Part shown: piece by piece, positions 14,323-21,454 of the stretch
How positions within the stretch are numbered: position 1 is the stretch's first letter
How the letters are laid out: every line of letters begins with the position of its first letter
IMG/VR virus record: IMGVR_UViG_3300017757_000069
Coordinates: 1 to 31,130 of that record
Origin: a virus
DNA length: 31,130 nucleotides
Direction: 5' to 3' (one strand)
Made by a program: the position numbers and the translations under genes
Notes under the pieces: model-generated
What the model saw: only the letters and a program-made list of their open reading frames with translations
Databases searched by the model: none
Told to the model about the DNA's origin: nothing

Positions 14323-15008
14323 TATTGATACCATCCTATATAGCTTATACGTTTATTGGTTACTTCTGGTGCTATGTGAGAAACAAAATGGGGAGCACCT
14401 GTATCATACCCCTCTACGTCCATAACTACATATTGATTAAACGTAGGCATTGTTACACTTAATATGTTATTCCAATTATTGATTTCTGTTCTAAAAAATA
14501 ATCCACCATCTTGAGGTCTCCAATCTTTGGTTAGGTGATATATAAAAGCAACCCGGCCTTGAATACCATCATGGTGAGGACCATTCCAATCACCCGATTC
14601 TAAACAATTAACAAAATTAACCCCTAATTTTAAATCTGTTTTACCCGTAGCTATTTCTAATTCTTTGATAAACTCATCAGATTGGAAATGAGTTACTAAT
14701 ATAGGGTGGAGGTAGTCAGTCCTACTATAATGATAACTAAAATTATGAAGATGAGTTTTTTGAGCATATAATTTCTTTTCTGCATAGTTTTTATCCTCTT
14801 TTTTTACAATAGCCAGTGGATATTCGGGGTTTTTATCAGGAGCTGGAAACTCATCGGGAAATAAATAGATATCCCAGTCATTATAGTCCATATAAAATTG
14901 ATGGAGCATATTTGCTTCTTTTGGGTCTAATAAATTTTTAATAATATCGTATCCCTGATGTTGAAACTTGGTTACTCTAGAGTTATGAGGAGTTATAAGA
15001 TTGTACAC
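14322..15008 (-). CDS. 2-oxoglutarate/Fe(II)-dependent oxygenase (P4H-like)
   Basis: 228 residues from GTG 15008, with GGGGAG just upstream. Seen: metal motif H145-x-D147 in GPHHDGIQG, a DGGLFF strand, distal H211 in HFVSHIAPEV and the 2OG-binding R220 in NKRISYIGW. This is the double-stranded beta-helix order of prolyl-4-hydroxylase-like oxygenases. Products could be hydroxylated protein, sugar or base. Neighbours are a glycosidase-like protein, MazG-like protein and TS-family enzymes, so oxidation of a modified nucleotide or DNA base is a reasonable hypothesis, not shown. The N-terminal ~120 residues match nothing I recognise. Confidence 0.82.
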   Translation of the reverse strand: MYNLITPHNSRVTKFQHQGYDIIKNLLDPKEANMLHQFYMDYNDWDIYLFPDEFPAPDKNPEYPLAIVKKEDKNYAEKKLYAQKTHLHNFSYHYSRTDYLHPILVTHFQSDEFIKELEIATGKTDLKLGVNFVNCLESGDWNGPHHDGIQGRVAFIYHLTKDWRPQDGGLFFRTEINNWNNILSVTMPTFNQYVVMDVEGYDTGAPHFVSHIAPEVTNKRISYIGWYQ

Positions 15009-15982
15009 TTACTCCCCTTAATTATATTGGTTAAATCTTTGTGCCACTGTATATCATTCCACATTCCTTTAAATTGAGGTCCGCAAAAATTACTAGTGCA
15101 TATTGCTTTCCATGCCCCTGTCCTGGCTGCCATATCAACTCCATGTGCACAAGCTTCTTTTACCCAACCCCAGTCTAAACCTTCATAATCTTTATAGTCA
15201 ATCGGTCCCCAGCCTTCACTAGTAATAATAGGTAGTTTAGTAGCAAAAGCTTTATCAGCTGCTTCAGCAATCATTCCATCCAAAGTACCAAGCCAATGGC
15301 TTTCTTCTTTTCTATAAAAATGTTCGGCCTTCTTTAGCTTTTCATATCCATCATTACCAAACTTATTAAAAGAATAATTGAGGTGTTCACTGTCATAAAA
15401 AGTAGAAAGAGCAGCAAACCAAATATTAAAACTAAGCATATCAACATTGCCTGCAGAGTAAGCCGTAAATTGTTGATTAACTGAATAGGTAACGGGTAAC
15501 CCGTGTGTATCAATACTTTCTAAGAGGATATTGATAGGAGTACTTGATTGGTCTTCAGTCCAAGGTGTCCAAATATTTAATGGATACTCATTTGATACAT
15601 CTACATATAGTATAGTATCGTGATAAGCTTTAACGTTATCTAGTACAGTTTGCCAAGCCTTTGCAGCCTGTTGAATTGTGCTAGGTCTAGATCCCCTCCA
15701 CCAAGTTGATAAACCTACCTTTATATCTCTGCCTGTACATTTAGCTAAGAAATCGTGGAGCTTAAAACTTTCCACTAATACGGGCTCGGGTGAACCCCAG
15801 TCATTAGCATCCCAAATAGGTTCAAGAGTTTCAGCTTTAGGGAATAGGCCAGGGTAAGCTTCAATCCTAAGAGCATCATAACCCCTTTCTTGAAGTTCAT
15901 CTAATGCTTTATCCCAATCATCGTATTCTGATCTTTCTAACCAAGAAAAATCCCACATTGCTATTGCATAAGTCTTGTTCAA
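14993..15982 (-). CDS. Cellulase-like clan GH-A glycoside hydrolase
   Basis: 329 residues from TTG 15982, chosen because AAGGAG lies 8 bases upstream and TTGA overlaps the previous stop; a GTG at 15991 is possible. Seen: TIM-barrel-like segments, acid/base YVDVSNEYPL (E132), and nucleophile-type ITSEGWGP (E256), both at beta-strand ends as in GH5-like enzymes. No signal peptide and no tail-fibre features, so it should act in the cytoplasm. A cytosolic glycosidase inside a replication/nucleotide operon is unusual. It might trim or transfer sugars on a nucleotide or DNA. Family by motif only. Confidence 0.7.
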   Translation of the reverse strand: MNKTYAIAMWDFSWLERSEYDDWDKALDELQERGYDALRIEAYPGLFPKAETLEPIWDANDWGSPEPVLVESFKLHDFLAKCTGRDIKVGLSTWWRGSRPSTIQQAAKAWQTVLDNVKAYHDTILYVDVSNEYPLNIWTPWTEDQSSTPINILLESIDTHGLPVTYSVNQQFTAYSAGNVDMLSFNIWFAALSTFYDSEHLNYSFNKFGNDGYEKLKKAEHFYRKEESHWLGTLDGMIAEAADKAFATKLPIITSEGWGPIDYKDYEGLDWGWVKEACAHGVDMAARTGAWKAICTSNFCGPQFKGMWNDIQWHKDLTNIIKGSKCTIL

Positions 15983-16128
15983 GATACCCACTCCTTAAAG
16001 TAAGCTATAATTTTATGTCTCCATATACCTAAGCCCGCAAGTATACCTGCACTTGATAGCATCAAGGTTTGAACCTTGGGTAAGTAGCAACAAAAAAAGT
16101 GATGAAAAAAATGTGTAAGCCATTCCAT
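15979..16128 (-). CDS. Small membrane protein (49 aa)
   Basis: Begins MEWLTHFFHHFFCCYLPKV and continues into LMLSSAGILAGLGIW, a likely transmembrane helix, ending in a basic HKIIAYFKEWVS. The stop overlaps the TTG of the glycosidase-like gene (TTGA) and the gene contains that gene's AAGGAG. The ATG starts 3 bases before the preceding gene's stop region ends, leaving no gap between neighbours. His/Phe/Cys-rich N-terminus could bind metal, but that is speculative. No family recognised. Confidence 0.55.
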   Translation of the reverse strand: MEWLTHFFHHFFCCYLPKVQTLMLSSAGILAGLGIWRHKIIAYFKEWVS

Positions 16129-16130
16129 AA

Positions 16131-16895
16131 TTAGTCTCCTATTAACATGTCTATATCAACCCCGTCCTCTTCCATGAGGGCATAGGTCCTTTTAAGTACC
16201 CTTTTAATCCATTGCATTTTAACCGTTTCATAGACTGCAGGGTCACCAAATTTATCTTTAAATCTAACTAGCATCTCCTTGAATGAGGGATTCCAACTAG
16301 TAATACCATACTTCCTCATCATCATTGCAGCGGTTGGGGCTTGGTGCATATTGATAAAAGATGAGGTTAAAAAGCAAGAAAACAAAGTACATCTTACTTT
16401 ATACGGAGTAAACCCCGCTAACATTTCATATAAGAATTCAAAATCCATATAAGTCTTTGGCCATATTTCTGTATTCCTAAATACAATCAAAGCTTCATAT
16501 TCAGTCATTGTAGACTTTTGTATATATAAACTATCTAAACATTTTAGTCTATCAGTACGATTAAAAGCTGGCTCCGAAAAAGAAATTAATCCTCTGGCTT
16601 GTCTTGGCTGAAGTTGTCTAATGCTAGAAACGAGGAGGTCATATTGTTTCTTCACTTTAGGTCCAAAGTAACTTTCTCGAAGCCGCTTTATTTTTATATC
16701 TTTATTATAACCCGAATATTTATAAAAGTCCTTCTCTAAAATGGTATCATCAAAATGGATACCTTCCGTAAATCCATACACCCGTCTGGAGTACATAGTT
16801 GGATAATAATAAGAATGTTGATTACCGGTAGCAGTATGTACTAAAAGGTTGAACCAGAGTTCAGACATATTCTTGCCTGTAACTTGGACAAACAT
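16131..16895 (-). CDS. Divergent thymidylate-synthase-family protein C
   Basis: 254 residues. Seen: QPRQARGLISFSE corresponds to the SRR-I-V-S strand of TS, RLKCLDSLYI carries the catalytic-type Cys (C119, with Lys instead of Pro before it), and FRNTEIWPKTYMD corresponds to RSxD plus the specificity position. E replaces the D of RSxD and D151 replaces the dUMP-selecting Asn. SSFINMHQ (H184) matches the H-x-Y region. Overall TS order is kept but key bases of the signature are shifted by one residue. It sits directly after dUTPase with its ATG abutting the dUTPase stop. Function could be an unusual C5 pyrimidine transferase; not canonical TS. Confidence 0.65.
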   Translation of the reverse strand: MFVQVTGKNMSELWFNLLVHTATGNQHSYYYPTMYSRRVYGFTEGIHFDDTILEKDFYKYSGYNKDIKIKRLRESYFGPKVKKQYDLLVSSIRQLQPRQARGLISFSEPAFNRTDRLKCLDSLYIQKSTMTEYEALIVFRNTEIWPKTYMDFEFLYEMLAGFTPYKVRCTLFSCFLTSSFINMHQAPTAAMMMRKYGITSWNPSFKEMLVRFKDKFGDPAVYETVKMQWIKRVLKRTYALMEEDGVDIDMLIGD

Positions 16896-17327
16896 CTATT
16901 TTTGTTTCAATCCACTACTGCCAAACCCACCATCACCTCGTTGACTCTTTTCAAGTTCATCAACTTCAGCAGCTTGACCTGTCCAAATTTTCATCAAAAT
17001 TAATTGAGCAATCTTTTCACCCGCAGGTATTACAACATCCTCGTCTGAATGGTTAAATAAGTGGACATGTATTTCCCCTCTATAACCTGAATCAATTACT
17101 TCAGCCCCTTTATCTAGTTTAAGCTTTGTAGCTCTACCGGATTTATTGCAAACCATTAAAGCGTAACCGATAGGAAATTCACAAGCCAATCCAAGTCCAG
17201 TCATAGCATCCCCTCGGGCTGGTATAACAACTTCATCAACTGTAAATACATCCATACCCGCATCGCCTTCATTAGCCCGCTGTGGTATTATTGCATGATC
17301 GTATAATTTCTTAAATTTTAATAACAT
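16896..17327 (-). CDS. dut: dUTP diphosphatase (trimeric dUTPase)
   Basis: 143 residues, normal length. All five motifs are present: DAGMDVF, NKSGRATK (usually P-R-S-G-L-A), VIDSGYRGEIHV, GEKIAQLIL and the C-terminal RGDGGFGSSG P-loop-like arm. Converts dUTP to dUMP plus pyrophosphate, keeping uracil out of DNA and feeding dUMP to pyrimidine enzymes. The neighbours upstream (dNMP kinase) and downstream (TS-C) make a nucleotide cassette. The stronger need for uracil exclusion also fits the glycosylase domain on the phage polymerase. Confidence 0.95.
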   Translation of the reverse strand: MLLKFKKLYDHAIIPQRANEGDAGMDVFTVDEVVIPARGDAMTGLGLACEFPIGYALMVCNKSGRATKLKLDKGAEVIDSGYRGEIHVHLFNHSDEDVVIPAGEKIAQLILMKIWTGQAAEVDELEKSQRGDGGFGSSGLKQK

Positions 17328-17560
17328 TAGTTAGGCCCACTTAAAAAGTTTTTCATTCCATTTACTACTCTATCTAGAAACCCGATCTCTTCCATCTTTC
17401 CGCGCCGTTGGGTACGCCCTTCAACCACGCCTGCTTTGAAACCTTGTTTCCAGCCCGTTTTCTTTCCAGCACGGTAAGCTTTATTATAAACAAGTTTGTA
17501 ACCTTGTTCACTTTTGACATCCTTTTTAAGGACCTGCTTTGACTTCGCTGTTCTTGCCAT
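17327..17560 (-). CDS. Small very basic protein, possible DNA binder
   Basis: 77 residues from ATG 17560, which has AAAGGAG 6 bases upstream; the longer frame to 17605 would overlap the kinase and lacks a site. Begins MARTAKSKQVLKKDVKSEQG, then AYRAGKKTGWKQGFKAG and RTQRRGKMEE, with a hydrophobic amphipathic C-terminus (IGFLDRVVNGMKNFLSG). High Lys/Arg content suggests nucleic-acid binding. No recognised family. Its stop abuts the dUTPase start. Confidence 0.7.
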   Translation of the reverse strand: MARTAKSKQVLKKDVKSEQGYKLVYNKAYRAGKKTGWKQGFKAGVVEGRTQRRGKMEEIGFLDRVVNGMKNFLSGPN

Positions 17561-17588
17561 TTTGTTCTCCTTTGGTATTATGTGTTTT

Positions 17589-18122
17589 TTAAATGGTACT
17601 GGCATATTTTTCTATAATTCCATTAACATTTGAATCACTTGAACGGATTCTTAAACTATTCAAAGTACAATGTTCAGTTTTATATTCCAAATAGCCTTTC
17701 ATGATTTTGGGTACCATTTCTTGTTTTAAGAAGTCTTCACCTCTAATTTCCATTCTCTTGAGTATATCAGCTTCCTCAGCAAATATTTCTAAATATAGAT
17801 GTGGTTCATGTTTAACCCTTGCTTCCAATTCTTTATAGAAAGGATCTTTATAAGGGTTATACCCGCGTAATATTGAACCATAGACTAATTCTGATTGATA
17901 AAACCTATCCATTATCAATGTACCGCCAACAGGCTGTATAGCTTGATAATAAGTTTTTAACATTGTCTTATAGCTTGCCTGTAATTTTGCAAGCTCATCT
18001 TCATTAGAATTAAGTGGTCTATTACCATGTTTTATGTAATAGCAGTTTGGTATTTTTTTGAGTAGCCTTTCAGCCATCCAACCTTTACCACCACAATCAA
18101 CTCCTTCGATTATAATAATCAT
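17589..18122 (-). CDS. Thymidylate-kinase-like deoxynucleoside monophosphate kinase
   Basis: 177 residues. Seen: P-loop EGVDCGGKGWMAERLL (K13), in which the usual GK(S/T) is GKG; LIMDRFYQSELVYG with the DRx catalytic motif; and a lid-like RMEIRGEDFLKQE. This is the TMK/dNMP-kinase layout, converting (d)NMP to (d)NDP. In this cluster it could phosphorylate a modified pyrimidine monophosphate made by the TS-family proteins, as T4 gp1 does for hydroxymethyl-dCMP. That substrate is inferred. GGAGGA precedes the ATG in the end of the small membrane gene. Confidence 0.8.
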   Translation of the reverse strand: MIIIIEGVDCGGKGWMAERLLKKIPNCYYIKHGNRPLNSNEDELAKLQASYKTMLKTYYQAIQPVGGTLIMDRFYQSELVYGSILRGYNPYKDPFYKELEARVKHEPHLYLEIFAEEADILKRMEIRGEDFLKQEMVPKIMKGYLEYKTEHCTLNSLRIRSSDSNVNGIIEKYASTI

Positions 18123-18221
18123 TTATCCTCCTGACACCAGCCATAAAGCTACAGCATGAAATATTATAATTGCTATAGCAATTAGAAACCCAAAGATCAA
18201 ATCTGTTCTATCTTCTTTCAT
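18123..18221 (-). CDS. Tiny single-pass membrane protein (32 aa)
   Basis: Reads MKEDRTDLIFGFLIAIAIII followed by a hydrophobic end and SGG. Its ATGA overlaps the previous stop and its final codons supply the GGAGGA for the kinase gene, leaving no space on either side. One transmembrane helix, short charged N-terminus. Coding is supported by the exact junctions; function unknown. It resembles in size and design the protein at 4976-5074. Confidence 0.58.
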   Translation of the reverse strand: MKEDRTDLIFGFLIAIAIIIFHAVALWLVSGG

Positions 18222-18676
18222 TTGATATACTTATAGACTCCATCTGCAGCCATTTCTAATTGTTCATTTCTGGTTAATTCCCTAATAACTCTTGAAACCC
18301 TTGTCTTACAAGTAGCCCCTCTTGCTGAATAACCTCTTTCACTATTAGTAATATCAATAAGATCTTTCTTAGTATGTTTATTTTCCATAATAAGATCTAT
18401 GATAAATTGTTTATTACTTCTTTTAAAGCCCGACTTAGTAACCTTATTGGTTTTCTTGCCTGATTCTACTGCAGCTTCTTGTTTACGGTTTTCAATCTCT
18501 TGTAAAGCTAATTGATATGCATCATAGACTTCATCAACCATTTCTTCTCTTGACAAGCCCGGATCTATATCAATATTCAATTCACTTTTGATAACATCAA
18601 CTATTTCAGTTGAGGTTAGATTTGGTGAATCAATGATATTATTTATATCATCTTTAGTTAGCATTTCCATTCCCAT
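18218..18676 (-). CDS. Probable DNA-binding protein with C-terminal winged-helix-like domain
   Basis: 152 residues from ATG 18676 with GGGAGG 6 bases upstream. N-terminal helices (DDINNIIDSPNLTSTEIVDVI), a charged linker (QEAAVESGKKTNKVTKSG), and a C-terminal ~65-residue unit: NKQFIIDLIMENKHTKKDL, TCKTRVSRVIRELTRN and GVYKYIK. That strand-ended helix set resembles a winged helix as used in modular restriction/transcription factors. It could regulate or tether other proteins to DNA. No named family recognised. Confidence 0.68.
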   Translation of the reverse strand: MGMEMLTKDDINNIIDSPNLTSTEIVDVIKSELNIDIDPGLSREEMVDEVYDAYQLALQEIENRKQEAAVESGKKTNKVTKSGFKRSNKQFIIDLIMENKHTKKDLIDITNSERGYSARGATCKTRVSRVIRELTRNEQLEMAADGVYKYIK

Positions 18677-18686
18677 GTTGACCTCC

Positions 18687-18953
18687 CTACATGTTTTTAA
18701 TGAATTTATCTACAAACTCTGTTGTAGTTGGTTTTTCTTTTTGAGCAAGTTTATATGCCTGCTCTTCAAAAAGTTTTTTATCTTCTCTTGAAAGTTTATT
18801 GATATGATCTGATACAGCCTGGATTACAAAATTTGAAAAGCTAGAATCTGGATATTTAGCTTTAGCATATTGTTCACATATCTTTATAAAATTTCTTTGA
18901 AACTTTGGTACATAAATCGAAAGTTGTTTATATAAATTATCTTTTTTTGCCAT
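18687..18953 (-). CDS. Ribbon-helix-helix-like DNA-binding protein
   Basis: 88 residues. QLSIYVPKFQRNFIKICEQY gives a beta strand and first helix, and SSFSNFVIQAVSDHINKL the second helix, the Arc/CopG-type layout; the rest is a charged helix. Likely a dimeric regulator binding an inverted repeat. The ATG lies inside the end of the small basic frame at 18937-19047. Regulated site unknown; the repeat at 13535-13551 is one candidate. Confidence 0.65.
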   Translation of the reverse strand: MAKKDNLYKQLSIYVPKFQRNFIKICEQYAKAKYPDSSFSNFVIQAVSDHINKLSREDKKLFEEQAYKLAQKEKPTTTEFVDKFIKNM

Positions 18954-19047
18954 TGTTGTTTTTACTCTTTTTTCGTTTTCTAGAACTTTTAGCTTTCTTT
19001 TTAGCGGCTAACTTATATCCGCCCCATTTAGTTTTGTTTCTTCCCAA
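18937..19047 (-). CDS. Possible small basic protein with TTG start
   Basis: 36 codons from TTG 19047, stopping inside the RHH gene. Reads MGRNKTKWGGYKLAAKKKAK followed by an Arg/Lys/Ser-rich tail. It fills the only gap between 18953 and 19028. The compositional bias is protein-like and nucleic-acid-binding in style, but there is no good ribosome binding site and part of it overlaps the end of the upstream gene. It could instead be a +1-frame extension of that gene. Low confidence. Confidence 0.35.
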   Translation of the reverse strand: MGRNKTKWGGYKLAAKKKAKSSRKRKKSKNNNGKKR

Positions 19048-19558
19048 TTTTGCCCATAGCCTTTCGCCTGTATTGATAACTGTAAGCCATATCTGGTATA
19101 GGTAAAACCCATAAGATTGGCTGACCTTTTGTTATCTCTGTTGCCTTTCCATTAGTATCTTTTTTAGAATATAAGTAGAGCTTATCAAATCTATTTGGTT
19201 CCGCATTGTCAATAACGTAATCTTCAATATGTGGATCTAGCCCCATAATTAAAAAGCATGTACGAGGAGGTAATTGAAGTTCCAGTCCTAAATCAATCGC
19301 ATATCCATTCTCGTATTCAAAAGATTCTTGTTCTTTAGGGGCTGGGCCTCCTGAGCCTGAAAAGGGTCTAGACTTACCATCTAGTATAATACTGTAGGGT
19401 AAAGAAATTTTAAATCCAAAGGATTGAGCTTTATCAAAAGTAAGACTTGAGTTTTGAGCATTTGCTGAAGGTATAACAAATTCTGCACCCCAGTCTTTCT
19501 GTTTATATTCAATATCTAATTCATAAGCGCCTGTCTGTATATTTCTTCTTACTGCCAT
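19028..19558 (-). CDS. Beta-rich hypothetical protein
   Basis: 176 residues, ATG with GGAGGA 6 bases upstream. Alternating strand-like segments (FGFKISLPYSIIL, GYAIDLGLELQLPPRTCFLI, KGQPILWVLPIPD) resemble all-beta folds. The 'LPPRTCFLIMG ... ITKGQPILWVLPI' order is loosely like dUTPase/dCTP-deaminase relatives, but the catalytic motifs are absent, so no enzymatic role is claimed. The middle has a Gly/Ser/Pro-rich loop. Last residues are basic (YRRKAMGKIGKKQN). Part of the coupled operon. Confidence 0.68.
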   Translation of the reverse strand: MAVRRNIQTGAYELDIEYKQKDWGAEFVIPSANAQNSSLTFDKAQSFGFKISLPYSIILDGKSRPFSGSGGPAPKEQESFEYENGYAIDLGLELQLPPRTCFLIMGLDPHIEDYVIDNAEPNRFDKLYLYSKKDTNGKATEITKGQPILWVLPIPDMAYSYQYRRKAMGKIGKKQN

Positions 19559-20046
19559 TCAAAATCCTCCTGTGTTAACTCATAAGCCCAATGTTGTAGG
19601 CTTTGTCGAATAACGGGGCTGATTGAGTAATCATCATATTGTCCCGCCTTTTTCTTTATTGAACTAATAAGTCTTCTTCTCCATCTACCATTAGGGCCTG
19701 CAAAGTTTAACCATCTTTGTATTTGACGGCTATCATCAATAGTTCTTCTACCAGCACAATAATGACAATACCATTGTACCCAACCATAAGGATCGATGTT
19801 TTCTTTAATCCAGCCTTTTTCCCTCCAGTTTTCCAAAGATGATCCCGCCCTTACTTTATACTTATTGACGTTTTTATCATCAACGGTTGAAGTTAATAAG
19901 TTACTATTAATATGGGTCCACCATTCATTTGGTAATTCTAAGTGTTCATCAACATAGCCGTCAATAGGACGCCAGTATGACCCGCCAAAACTACCATAGG
20001 AAAATATTTGTTGAGGAGTAAGGTTAGGTTTGAAATTAGAAGACAT
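19549..20046 (-). CDS. Conserved Trp/Arg-rich protein of unknown function
   Basis: 165 residues. Seen: NLTPQQIFSYGSFGGSYWRP, VRAGSSLENWREKGWI, DPYGWVQWYCHYCAGRR and SRQIQRWLNFAG. From memory, the FGVxASxxLxxWxxKGWI / DPxGWFQWYCRYYxGRR pattern recurs in uncharacterised proteins of bacteria, fungi and large viruses, so this is probably a genuine family. The dense W/R/Y conserved segments suggest nucleic-acid or nucleobase contact. Not a recognised enzyme. AAGGAA precedes the ATG. Confidence 0.7.
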   Translation of the reverse strand: MSSNFKPNLTPQQIFSYGSFGGSYWRPIDGYVDEHLELPNEWWTHINSNLLTSTVDDKNVNKYKVRAGSSLENWREKGWIKENIDPYGWVQWYCHYCAGRRTIDDSRQIQRWLNFAGPNGRWRRRLISSIKKKAGQYDDYSISPVIRQSLQHWAYELTQEDFEWQ

Positions 20047-21454
20047 CTATCATTTCCTTTATCTCAAATTCACTTTCTTTTCTATAAGTCTTTAGTCTTG
20101 CTTTAGAATGTCTTTGTAGCATTCCACCATCTGCATCCATAAAATCAATAATAACTGCTTCTGATTTACCCTCCGATTTACGTAAAGCCCTACCTACTCT
20201 TTGTACTGTTTGTTTATTAGACTTACCTCCGCCTGCCATAATAATTACATCCATTGACGGAATGTTAACTCCTTCATTAACAACTGTACTAATTAAAATC
20301 TTTATCTTCTTATTGCCAAAGTCTTCAAGTATTTGTTTTCTTTCTTCAGCCGGTGTTTGACCTGACATAAATACCGCATCTTCAATCAGATCATTTAATA
20401 AGCCTCCATGTTCAGCAACCCGAGTAACCGTAATCAATACTGACTTATTATCCTTTGCAAAGTTTTCAGCTAATTGAACTATCTTAGCATTGCGTCTTGC
20501 ATTCTTTAAAATATTCTCCTTATAAGCTACTTGCCAATCAGAATATCTTTGTGGTGGGGTTACCTTATACATTTGAATTGAAGGTCTAGTTAATAATCCT
20601 CGCTTGATTAATTCACTACTAGTAACGTGGTCAATTATCCGCCCCGTAGCCCCTTCAAGTAATTCCCTTTCTAATGAACCTGAGTCACCTGGAGTAGCAG
20701 TTAATCCAAATTTGTAATAGCAATCTAACATTGTAGCTATTTTAAAATAGGTATTTTGAATCTTATTCTTTCCTGCTACGTTAATGTGGTGAGCCTCATC
20801 AATACAAAGTACATCAATCTTTTTAAATAAATCTGATAGTTGTGGATCATTCCTTTTAATCTTTGACCATAAGGATTGAACAGTAGCAACAGTAAATAGT
20901 TTGGGGTCAAATACCCCCTCTCCAATCTCTCCTACATATTCCTCCCCTAGAAAACCCCTCATGTCATCAGCAGTTTGTAATAATAGATTAAGTGTGGGTA
21001 CAATAATTAATGAGGGTAAACCTAAGTCTCTTAGTATTGCAGCTGTTACAACCGTTTTACCCGCTCCTGTTGCATGATGTATTATCCCGCGTGAAGATTG
21101 TAAAGACTTGGTTACAGCCCTATCTTGATAGTCCCGTAAGGGTGGAATTGTAGTTGTGGACAACAAAGACATGAGTTGTGGTGTGTCCTTGGGCTTGGTC
21201 CTAATGTCTTTAAAAGATACTTTAATCCCCATATCTTTTAATTTACTTAGGAACTTACCGGTCCACCCTGACGGGAATTTATTATATTTGTAATATGGTA
21301 AAGCAGTAGTCATTTTAGTCCTACGAGGAGGGCGTTGACTAAAGTCTAATCCATAATACTCAAACTCTTTATTGCACCATTTATGGAGCATTTCAGCTTG
21401 TTCAGTTGATTCATTAGTAACTAGTGTATAACTGTTGCCTAAACTAAATTGCAT
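20036..21454 (-). CDS. uvsW: SF2 DNA helicase, UvsW-like
   Basis: 472 residues. Seen: Q-like YQDRAVTKSL, Walker A ATGAGKT (128-134), DEAH (219-222), LTATPG, motif V-type STVVNEGVNIPS and motif VI QRVGRALR. An N-terminal ~95-residue extension precedes the helicase core, as in T4 UvsW, which handles branched DNA, R-loops and replication-to-recombination switching. The ATG overlaps the sigma-factor stop (AAATATGCAATTTAG). UvsW-type role is inferred from the uvsX/gp32/Mre11 context. Confidence 0.88.
   Translation of the reverse strand: MQFSLGNSYTLVTNESTEQAEMLHKWCNKEFEYYGLDFSQRPPRRTKMTTALPYYKYNKFPSGWTGKFLSKLKDMGIKVSFKDIRTKPKDTPQLMSLLSTTTIPPLRDYQDRAVTKSLQSSRGIIHHATGAGKTVVTAAILRDLGLPSLIIVPTLNLLLQTADDMRGFLGEEYVGEIGEGVFDPKLFTVATVQSLWSKIKRNDPQLSDLFKKIDVLCIDEAHHINVAGKNKIQNTYFKIATMLDCYYKFGLTATPGDSGSLERELLEGATGRIIDHVTSSELIKRGLLTRPSIQMYKVTPPQRYSDWQVAYKENILKNARRNAKIVQLAENFAKDNKSVLITVTRVAEHGGLLNDLIEDAVFMSGQTPAEERKQILEDFGNKKIKILISTVVNEGVNIPSMDVIIMAGGGKSNKQTVQRVGRALRKSEGKSEAVIIDFMDADGGMLQRHSKARLKTYRKESEFEIKEMIDVF

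Noticed and set aside
15992-16130. A non-coding regulatory gap before the glycosidase-like gene
   Set aside because: It is filled by the 49-codon membrane-protein frame with exact junctions, so no separate gap is claimed.
17327-17560. N-terminus resembling histone H3 (MART-K-)
   Set aside because: Only a few residues match and no histone fold follows; taken as chance in a basic protein.
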